Assembly: GCF_020177265.1 (NCBI RefSeq)
Contig: NZ_JAIVMC010000001.1
Coordinates: 620,001 to 684,000, forward strand
DNA from: Pseudooceanicola marinus
Lineage (GTDB): Bacteria; Pseudomonadota; Alphaproteobacteria; Rhodobacterales; Rhodobacteraceae
DNA: 64,000 bases
Direction: 5' to 3'
How positions within the stretch are numbered: the stretch's first letter is position 1; the number at the start of each line of letters is the position of its first letter. Positions 55,686 through 64,000 of the stretch are shown piece by piece. The notes beneath the pieces were generated by a model. It was not told where the DNA came from. It ran no database searches and saw only the letters and a program-made list of their open reading frames with translations. Made by a program: the position numbers and the translations under genes.

Positions 55686-56558
55686 ATGAAGATCGGGTTC
55701 ATCGGTCTGGGCAACATGGGGTCGCACATGGCCCGCAACCTGGCCGCCGCAGGCCACGACGTCACGGGCTATGATATGTCACCAGTCCGCGTGCCGGGCG
55801 TTCCGCTGGCCAATACCGCCGCGGATGCGGCCCAGGGCGCCGAGGTGGTGATCACCATGCTGCCCAATGGCGAGATCCTGCGCCAGGTGTCGGAACAGAT
55901 CCAGCCGGCGATGAAGGCGGGCGCCTGCCACCTGGATTGTTCCACCGTCGACGTGGACAGCGCCCGCGCCGTCGCAGCCAGCGCAAGCGACCGCGGCCTG
56001 TTGGCCATGGACGCGCCGGTCTCGGGCGGCACGGGCGGCGCCGATGCGGGCACGCTGACCTTCATGGCGGGCGGGCCGGAGGAAGCCTTCACGCTCGTCT
56101 CGCCGCTCTTCGAGATCATGGGCCAGAAGGCCGTGCATTGCGGCGGTGCCGGCAACGGCCAGGCGGCCAAGATCTGCAACAACATGATCCTCGGCGTGAC
56201 CATGATCGCCACCTGCGAGGCCTTCGCCCTGGCCGATCAGCTGGGGCTGGACCGGCAGGCGATGTTCGACGTCGTTTCGACCTCCTCGGGCTACAGCTGG
56301 TCGATGAACGCCTATTGCCCGGCGCCGGGCGTCGGGCCAAAGTCGCCCGCCGACAACGACTACACCCCCGGCTTCGCCGCCGCCCTGATGCTGAAGGACC
56401 TGCGCCTGTCGCAGCTGGCGGCGCAAAGCAGCGGCGCCGAGACGCCCATGGGGGCCGCGGCAGAGGCGCTCTATTCCCGTTTCGTCGAGGAGGAAGGCGG
56501 CGGCGACAAGGACTTCTCCGCCATGCTGCCCCGCTTCTCACGCCTCAACGGCGCCTGA
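55686..56558 (+). CDS. mmsB: 3-hydroxyisobutyrate dehydrogenase
   Basis: MmsB oxidises 3-hydroxyisobutyrate to methylmalonate semialdehyde, the MmsA substrate. The 290-residue protein has 'KIGFIGLGNMGSHMARNLAAAG' (NAD site), 'DAPVSGGTGGADAGTLTFMAGG', the catalytic lysine in 'NGQAAKICNNMILG' and 'DNDYTPGFAAALMLKDLRLS'. AGGGAGGAGAACATC precedes the ATG. It is the last clear gene of the valine cluster. Confidence 0.95.
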   Translation: MKIGFIGLGNMGSHMARNLAAAGHDVTGYDMSPVRVPGVPLANTAADAAQGAEVVITMLPNGEILRQVSEQIQPAMKAGACHLDCSTVDVDSARAVAASASDRGLLAMDAPVSGGTGGADAGTLTFMAGGPEEAFTLVSPLFEIMGQKAVHCGGAGNGQAAKICNNMILGVTMIATCEAFALADQLGLDRQAMFDVVSTSSGYSWSMNAYCPAPGVGPKSPADNDYTPGFAAALMLKDLRLSQLAAQSSGAETPMGAAAEALYSRFVEEEGGGDKDFSAMLPRFSRLNGA

Positions 56559-56625
56559 CCTTGTCTCCCTCCCCTGCCCCCACTAGGCTTTGCCGGGGGG
56601 CAAGGGATCGGGCAAGGGACCGACA

Positions 56626-57606
56626 ATGCTGAGATTTCTGGATTTCGACCGCGACCTGGCCGAGGCCTGCGCGGCAGAGTTCCTGGCCTCCGACGCCGGG
56701 CGCGCGGCCCTGCCCGGGGGCGCCACGGGGCGGCCGGATTTCCTGCGCCTCGACGGGGCGAAGGCGCCTGACCTCGACCGCAGCGTGCTGCGGATGGAGA
56801 TCGGGGGCGGCAGTTTCGTGCTGAAGTTGAATCAGGTGCCGAAGCAGGCCGGGCGCATCGCCGAGGAATACCGGGCCCTGCGGCAGGCGGCACGGGTCTT
56901 CGCCCCGCATCCGGACCTGGGCGTGATCGAGGCCCTCTACCTGTCCCCCGGTGAAACCTTCATGGTGACGCGGTTCCACGATGTGCCCACGCTTCTGGAA
57001 CAGATGGACGAGGGCGCCGATCCGCTGCCGCTCTGCCGCCAGGCGGGCCGCTGGTTGGCCGTGCTGCATGGGCAAAGCCCCGCGGAGGAGGCCCGGTTCT
57101 GGCCCAAGTGGATCTTCGCCCGGCTGGAGGAGCTTCGGGCGCGGGGGCCGCAGGCGCCCGCCGCCGATTTCCAGCCCCTGATCCGTGCACTGCGGCGGCA
57201 GGTCGAAGGGCTGCGTGGCTGCCCGGCGCCCCGCGTGCTGTGCCACGGGGACTTCCATGCCGGCAACCTGCTGGTCGAGGAGAAACGCCTGCTGGGCCTC
57301 GATCTCTTCGAGGAGAAGCGAAAGCTGGCGGTTTACGACATGGTGGATTTCCTCAAAGGCGACATCCGCGCCGATGCGCCAGAGGCAGAGATCGATGCCG
57401 GCGGCGTGCGGCGCCAGGTGCGCGCCGCGCTGTTGCAGGGCTATGGACAGCCCGTGAATGAGGACCTGCTGTCGTTCTTGCTGCGCGCGCAATTGCTGAT
57501 CGACTGGCTGCACATCGACGCGGCACGCCACGCCGAAAGCCCCTTCCTGCAAGGCAAGTACAAGCGGCTGGAGAACCGCCTGTCGCTGGCCTTCGCCGCC
57601 GCCTGA
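56626..57606 (+). CDS. Aminoglycoside phosphotransferase-like kinase
   Basis: The 326-residue protein has a kinase fold of the APH/choline kinase group: 'GGGSFVLKLNQVPKQAGRIAEEYRAL' resembles the Lys/Glu nucleotide site, and 'VLCHGDFHAGNLLVEEKRLLGLDLFE' carries the catalytic HGDxHxxN motif and a divergent metal site (LDLFE in place of IDFE). Its substrate is unknown; related proteins phosphorylate small metabolites. The ATG at 56626 is chosen over 56590 because the extra residues are low-complexity Gly/Lys. Confidence 0.8.
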   Translation: MLRFLDFDRDLAEACAAEFLASDAGRAALPGGATGRPDFLRLDGAKAPDLDRSVLRMEIGGGSFVLKLNQVPKQAGRIAEEYRALRQAARVFAPHPDLGVIEALYLSPGETFMVTRFHDVPTLLEQMDEGADPLPLCRQAGRWLAVLHGQSPAEEARFWPKWIFARLEELRARGPQAPAADFQPLIRALRRQVEGLRGCPAPRVLCHGDFHAGNLLVEEKRLLGLDLFEEKRKLAVYDMVDFLKGDIRADAPEAEIDAGGVRRQVRAALLQGYGQPVNEDLLSFLLRAQLLIDWLHIDAARHAESPFLQGKYKRLENRLSLAFAAA

Positions 57607-57614
57607 AACGCGAC

Positions 57615-57638
57615 GGGCCGGACGCCTCCGCCCGGCCC
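57615..57638. terminator. Hairpin between the kinase-like gene and uvrA
   Basis: GGGCCGG pairs with CCGGCCC across a ten-base loop; CTGTTTCC follows on the plus strand. It lies between two convergent stops and is a modest terminator. Confidence 0.5.
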
Positions 57639-57663
57639 CTGTTTCCCTGCGGCGTGCCCTGCC

Positions 57664-60522
<2,859 letters not shown>

Positions 60523-60591
60523 ATTCGCCCCCGGGAAAACCACTGCGGCTAGAGATAGGGGAGACAGCACGGCTGTCCAAGGAGAAAATGA

Positions 60592-60606
60592 GAACATTAA
60601 GGAAAC
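60592..60606 (-). promoter_or_regulatory. Imperfect LexA box upstream of uvrA
   Basis: The plus strand reads GAAC-N7-AAAC, one base short of the GAAC-N7-GAAC box seen at lexA; on the uvrA strand it is GTTT-N7-GTTC. It lies 70 bp from the uvrA start. uvrA is an SOS gene in many alphaproteobacteria. Confidence 0.6.
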
Positions 60607-60807
60607 ATTAATCTGCAGCCATTCACAATGGTGGGTCCTGTCTCCCTCTTGGGACGATCTCAGGCAGTTCCGGGCGCCGCCCTTGGTCCATTTCCTTTCC
60701 CACCCCTCCGGCGGGCCGGTGAAACGGGACGGACGCCCTGCCGCCCGCGCCAGGCCGGCGAGTGCAATCGACTTGCCCGTCCCGCGTTCTCCCTCTAAGT
60801 CACGTCA

Positions 60808-60822
60808 TGTTATATCATTACG
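60808..60822 (+). promoter_or_regulatory. Zur-like operator upstream of zinT
   Basis: TGTTATATCATTACG resembles the alphaproteobacterial Zur palindrome, a TGTTATA half followed by a near-complement, 20 bp before the zinT ATG. ZinT genes are normally repressed by Zur when zinc is ample. Confidence 0.55.
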
Positions 60823-60841
60823 CGATTCGAGAGGAGATCCC

Positions 60842-61540
60842 ATGTCGTCCCTTCCCCAGACCTCCCGCGCCCTGGCGGCGCTGGCCCTTGGCGCCCTGAC
60901 CATCACCGCCCTGCCCGCCTGGGCCGAAAGCCACGACCACGATCATGAGCACGCCCACGATGAGACCCATGATCACGACCATGACCATGCCCACGACGAA
61001 GACGCACAGCGGATCTACGATGGCTATTTCACCGACGCGGAAATCCAGCCGCGCCCGCTGTCCGACTGGCATGGCGACTGGCAGTCGGTCTACCCGCTGC
61101 TGCAGGACGGCACCCTGGCGCCGGTGATGGAAGACAAGGCCGCCCATGGCGAGATGTCAGCGGAAGAGTACACCGCCTACTACGATACCGGCTATGCCAC
61201 CGACGTGGACCGGATCGAGATCGCGGGCAACAGCTTCACCTTCCACGGCCCCGAGGGCGCCTTGACCGCCGACTACGTCAACAACGGCTACGAGGTTCTG
61301 ACCTACGCCAAGGGCAACCGCGGCGTGCGCTACATCTTCCGCAAGGTCGAAGGCGACGACGCCGCGCCGGGCTACGTGCAGTTCAGCGACCACGCGGTCT
61401 CGCCCACCGATGCGGGCCACTATCACCTCTACTGGGGCGACGACCGGGCGGCCCTGCTGGAGGAGGTCACCAACTGGCCGACCTACTACCCCACCGATCT
61501 GAGCGGCGACGAGATCGTCGAGGAGATGCTGGCCCACTGA
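60842..61540 (+). CDS. zinT: ZinT-type periplasmic zinc-binding protein
   Basis: The 232-residue protein has a signal peptide (residues 1-28, 'ALPAWA') and a His/Asp-rich stretch of about 25 residues carrying roughly ten histidines. A calycin-fold ZinT domain then begins at about residue 54: '[33 protein letters not shown]', '[17 protein letters not shown]', '[21 protein letters not shown]'. ZinT binds zinc and passes it to ZnuA. GAGAGGAGATCCC precedes the ATG. Confidence 0.93.
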   Translation: MSSLPQTSRALAALALGALTITALPAWAESHDHDHEHAHDETHDHDHDHAHDEDAQRIYDGYFTDAEIQPRPLSDWHGDWQSVYPLLQDGTLAPVMEDKAAHGEMSAEEYTAYYDTGYATDVDRIEIAGNSFTFHGPEGALTADYVNNGYEVLTYAKGNRGVRYIFRKVEGDDAAPGYVQFSDHAVSPTDAGHYHLYWGDDRAALLEEVTNWPTYYPTDLSGDEIVEEMLAH

Positions 61541-61560
61541 TTGCAGGGCCCGGACATGCG

Positions 61561-61591
61561 AAGGGGCGCCGGATCAACCGGCGCCCCTTTT
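61561..61591. terminator. Bidirectional terminator between zinT and lpdA
   Basis: A perfect 12-bp stem (AAGGGGCGCCGG / CCGGCGCCCCTT) with loop ATCAA is followed by TT on the plus strand and preceded by bases that give a short U tract on the other strand. Confidence 0.85.
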
Positions 61592-61613
61592 GCGTGACAA
61601 TAATCAGCAGCGA

Positions 61614-63008
61614 TCAGATGTGAATCGCGCGCCCGTAGGCCTGCAGCACCGATTCATGCAGCATCTCCGACAGGGTCGGGTGCGGGAAGACTGTGTTCAT
61701 CAGGTCCTCTTCGGTGGTCTCCAGCGCCTGGCCGACCACGTAGCCCTGGATCAGCTCGGTCACCTCGGCACCGACCATGTGGGCGCCCAGCAACTCGCCG
61801 GTCTTGGCGTCGAAGACGGTCTTCACCAGGCCTTCCTGTTCGCCCAGGGCCACGGCCTTGCCGTTGCCGATGAAGGGGAAGCGCCCCACCTTCAGCTCAT
61901 ACCCGGCTTCTTTCGCCTGCGCCTCGGTCAGACCGACGGAGGCAACCTGCGGGTGGCAATAGGTGCAGCCCGCGATGCTTTCGGGACGAACAGGGTGCGG
62001 CTTGTTGCCGGCCGCCAGTTCGGCCACCATGACGCCTTCGTGGCTGGCCTTGTGCGCCAGCCAGGGGGCCCCGGCGATGTCGCCGATGGCATAGACGCCC
62101 TCGACCCCGGTGCGGCAATATTCATCGACCACCACGTGGGTGCGGTCGACCTTGATGCCCTGCTCTTCCAGGCCAAGGTTCTCGACGTTGCCGACGATGC
62201 CCACGGCAGAGATCACGGTGTCGAACTCGTGCTTCTCGACCTTGCCGCCGACCTCGATATGGGCCGTGACCTTGCCCTTGGCGCGGTCCAGCTGCTTGAC
62301 CATGGCCTTCTGCATGATCTTCATGCCCTGCTTCTCGAACTGCTTCTTGGCGAACTTCGAGATTTCCTCGTCCTCCACCGGCAGCACGCGGTCCATGACC
62401 TCGACCACGGTCGTGTCGGCGCCCAGGGTGTTGTAGAAGCTGGCGAATTCGATGCCGATGGCGCCCGATCCGATGACCAGAAGCTTCTTCGGCATGCGCG
62501 CGGGTTTCAGCGCGTGGCGGTAGGTCCAGACCAGGTCGCCGTCGGCCTCAAGCCCCGGCAGTTCGCGGGCCCGGGCGCCGGTGGCCAGGACCACGGTCTT
62601 GCCGGTCAGCTCTTCGGTGCCGTCCTTGGTCTTGACGCTGACCTTGCCCTTGCCGGCCAGCTTGGCCTCGCCCATGACGACGGTGACCTTGTTCTTCTTC
62701 AGCAGGCCGCGCACGCCGCCTTCCATCTGCTTTGCCACCCCGCGCGAGCGGTCGACCACCGCGTCGAGGTCATAGCCGATCTTGTCGGCGGTCAGGCCGT
62801 AGTCCTTGGCCCGCTCCATCAGGTGGAAGACCTCGGAGCTGCGCAGCAGTGCCTTGGTGGGGATACAGCCCCAGTTCAGGCAGATACCGCCCAGGTGCTC
62901 GCGCTCGACCACGGCCACGCTGAGGCCCAGTTGCGCGGCCCGAATGGCGGCCACATAGCCCCCCGGGCCGGCCCCGATCACCACGAAATCGAAAGACTTG
63001 GCTGCCAT
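61614..63008 (-). CDS. lpdA: Dihydrolipoyl dehydrogenase
   Basis: The E3 flavoprotein reoxidises dihydrolipoamide of 2-oxoacid dehydrogenase or glycine-cleavage complexes. The 464-residue protein has FAD-binding 'FVVIGAGPGGYVAAIRAAQLG', redox disulphide CLNWGC in 'GGICLNWGCIPTKALL', NAD-binding 'KLLVIGSGAIGIEFASF' and the C-terminal His-Glu pair in 'VFPHPTLSEML'. It stands alone, not beside E1/E2 genes, so it may be a general E3. A strong palindrome precedes it. Confidence 0.94.
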   Translation of the reverse strand: MAAKSFDFVVIGAGPGGYVAAIRAAQLGLSVAVVEREHLGGICLNWGCIPTKALLRSSEVFHLMERAKDYGLTADKIGYDLDAVVDRSRGVAKQMEGGVRGLLKKNKVTVVMGEAKLAGKGKVSVKTKDGTEELTGKTVVLATGARARELPGLEADGDLVWTYRHALKPARMPKKLLVIGSGAIGIEFASFYNTLGADTTVVEVMDRVLPVEDEEISKFAKKQFEKQGMKIMQKAMVKQLDRAKGKVTAHIEVGGKVEKHEFDTVISAVGIVGNVENLGLEEQGIKVDRTHVVVDEYCRTGVEGVYAIGDIAGAPWLAHKASHEGVMVAELAAGNKPHPVRPESIAGCTYCHPQVASVGLTEAQAKEAGYELKVGRFPFIGNGKAVALGEQEGLVKTVFDAKTGELLGAHMVGAEVTELIQGYVVGQALETTEEDLMNTVFPHPTLSEMLHESVLQAYGRAIHI

Positions 63009-63294
63009 ATGCCCCTCCGCTGCACCTTCGGTTTCCAGATAGTTTGACGTTAAACTATCTGCCAGCAGGCGACAAGCATGCGCGGAACCTCCGGCAAGGT
63101 TTGCGCCGAAAGGCCGCTATGCGTCCGGCGAAACCCGGATCGCCCTCACGCCGAACCTAGCGGGTCGCGGCGCCCTGTCAAACCGAGCGAAGGTCGCGGC
63201 CCGGCGCGCGGGCGGAGGACGGCCTGCCCCCGAATGCAAGAACGCCGCCCCGGTGGACCGGAGCGGCGCCTTTTCATCAACCCGTCCTGAGGCC
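63009..63294. other. Intergenic region between lpdA and the DUF924 gene
   Basis: The 286 bases hold the palindrome at 63036-63061 near lpdA, and GCGCCGCTCCGG/CCGGGGCGGCG on the minus strand near 63243-63270, a likely terminator of the DUF924 gene with a weak TTCTT tail. No gene is seen. Confidence 0.5.
63036..63061. promoter_or_regulatory. Perfect palindrome upstream of lpdA
   Basis: CAGATAGTTT and AAACTATCTG form a 10-bp perfect inverted repeat around the spacer GACGTT. It lies 28-53 bases before the lpdA ATG, at a promoter-proximal position. The size and AT-rich arms fit a MarR- or GntR-family operator. Confidence 0.7.
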
Positions 63295-63876
63295 TCAGCC
63301 GGCCGCGGCCTCGACACTGCGCACGGTCTCGCCGTAGCCGCCTTTCGACAGATAGGCGGTTTCCGAAGCGGTGCTGTGCCGTTGCAGCGCCTCGTTGCGA
63401 TAGGGGAAGCGACCGAAGGTGCGGATCACCTCGCGGTGCGCCTTGGCATGCTTCAGGTTCGCCTCGCCGGTTTCGGGCATCCGGTCCAGCATCAGGCGCA
63501 CGCAGCGTTCCTGGTCGCAGAGGTTTTCCGAATGCATCATCGGCAGGTAGAAGAACTGCCGCGCCGGTTCGTCGATCCGCATGTCGAAGCCATGATCGAT
63601 CGCCACCTTGGCCGCCGCCAGCGCCACCTTGTCGCTGTCGAAGGCCCGGCCCTGGCCCCGGAACATGTTGCGCGGGAACTGGTCCATCAGGATGACATAG
63701 GCCAGGGCCCCGCTGGGATAGGTCAGCCACAGACCATAGGCGCCTTCGCAGGCATGGGCCCAGGCCGCGCCGAACCGGCTGCGGATCTCGGCATCCATCT
63801 CGTCGGTGGACTGATACCAGCCCTTGGGGCCGACCTCATCCAGCCAGTAGGACAACACGTCTTCGGGGGCAATCAT
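63295..63876 (-). CDS. DUF924 family protein
   Basis: The 193-residue protein is a clear DUF924 member: 'VLSYWLDEVGPKGWYQSTDEMDAEIRSRFG', 'LAYVILMDQFPRNMFRGQGRAFDSD' and 'QFFYLPMMHSENLCDQERCV'. The fold is an all-helical TPR-like bundle. No function is established. The ATG at 63876 has AAAGAGGAGATAGCC. Confidence 0.88.
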   Translation of the reverse strand: MIAPEDVLSYWLDEVGPKGWYQSTDEMDAEIRSRFGAAWAHACEGAYGLWLTYPSGALAYVILMDQFPRNMFRGQGRAFDSDKVALAAAKVAIDHGFDMRIDEPARQFFYLPMMHSENLCDQERCVRLMLDRMPETGEANLKHAKAHREVIRTFGRFPYRNEALQRHSTASETAYLSKGGYGETVRSVEAAAG

Positions 63877-64000
63877 GGCTATCTCCTCTTTCGCGATTGC
63901 GCCATTTCGTCCAGCGTTACAAAGTTTTCACAATATTGGAACGGGAGATTTTCGCCGTTACGGGATGTGAGCGCTCACGCGCCATTTTCGTCACGCGCGG

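Larger units (their letters stand above)
60523..60841. other. Divergent intergenic region between uvrA and zinT
   Basis: The 319-base region holds the uvrA SOS-like box at 60592-60606 on one side and the zinT Zur-like site at 60808-60822 on the other. The bases between show no gene. Confidence 0.5.

Overview
The window is ordinary chromosome from a high-GC alphaproteobacterium of the order Rhodobacterales (Rhodobacter/Roseobacter type). The pointers are a gene-transfer-agent style endolysin/holin pair, a two-domain cold-shock protein, a fused indolepyruvate:ferredoxin oxidoreductase, direct-repeat SOS boxes of the GAAC-N7-GAAC type, and 'ACTCCGGGGG...GCCCCC' intergenic repeats. I see no prophage, insertion sequence, CRISPR array or rRNA operon. 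One tRNA gene is present, tRNA-Pro(UGG).

Layout. 1-8.9 kb: the end of an autotransporter barrel, tRNA-Pro, a DUF192 protein, a cold-shock protein, pdxH, fabI, a LysE exporter, gpt, a quinone reductase with its divergent HxlR regulator, a DUF4336 protein and an aminotransferase. 9-18 kb: a PpiD-like folding factor, a divergent polysaccharide deacetylase, then trpD-ung-trpC-moaC-moeA followed by lexA with its own SOS box. 18-25.3 kb: comEC, gltX, gltA, an MFS exporter and a PaaG-like isomerase. 25.4-32.6 kb (minus strand): cytochrome c maturation genes ccmH, ccmF and ccmE interrupted by the endolysin/holin cassette, then argC, murI and a PlsC-like acyltransferase.

32.8-42.8 kb: the oxidoreductase with a divergent LysR regulator, a probable small RNA, purL, a YrbL-like kinase, the bolA-grxD pair, and zapA with a coiled-coil partner. 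43-50 kb: tkt and two tandem gap genes, all with related operators, then a 47-residue membrane protein, a hydrolase, coaD and a CBS protein. 50.3-56.6 kb: a valine-degradation cluster (LysR, mmsA, an unknown gene, acyl-CoA dehydrogenase, 3-hydroxyisobutyryl-CoA hydrolase, mmsB). 56.6-63.9 kb: a kinase-like protein, uvrA with an imperfect SOS box, zinT with a Zur-like site, lpdA behind a strong palindrome, and a DUF924 protein.

Three signals stand out. First, the lysis cassette lies inside the ccm cluster, is bracketed by terminator hairpins, and has its endolysin Shine-Dalgarno fully paired in an 8-bp stem. Second, five related 14-bp operator-like sites precede tkt, gap1 and gap2, and the two GAPDHs differ at the residues that set NAD or NADP preference. 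Third, a compact transcription unit ending in a strong terminator precedes purL and looks like an unannotated small RNA. I did not find a clearly new multigene system.
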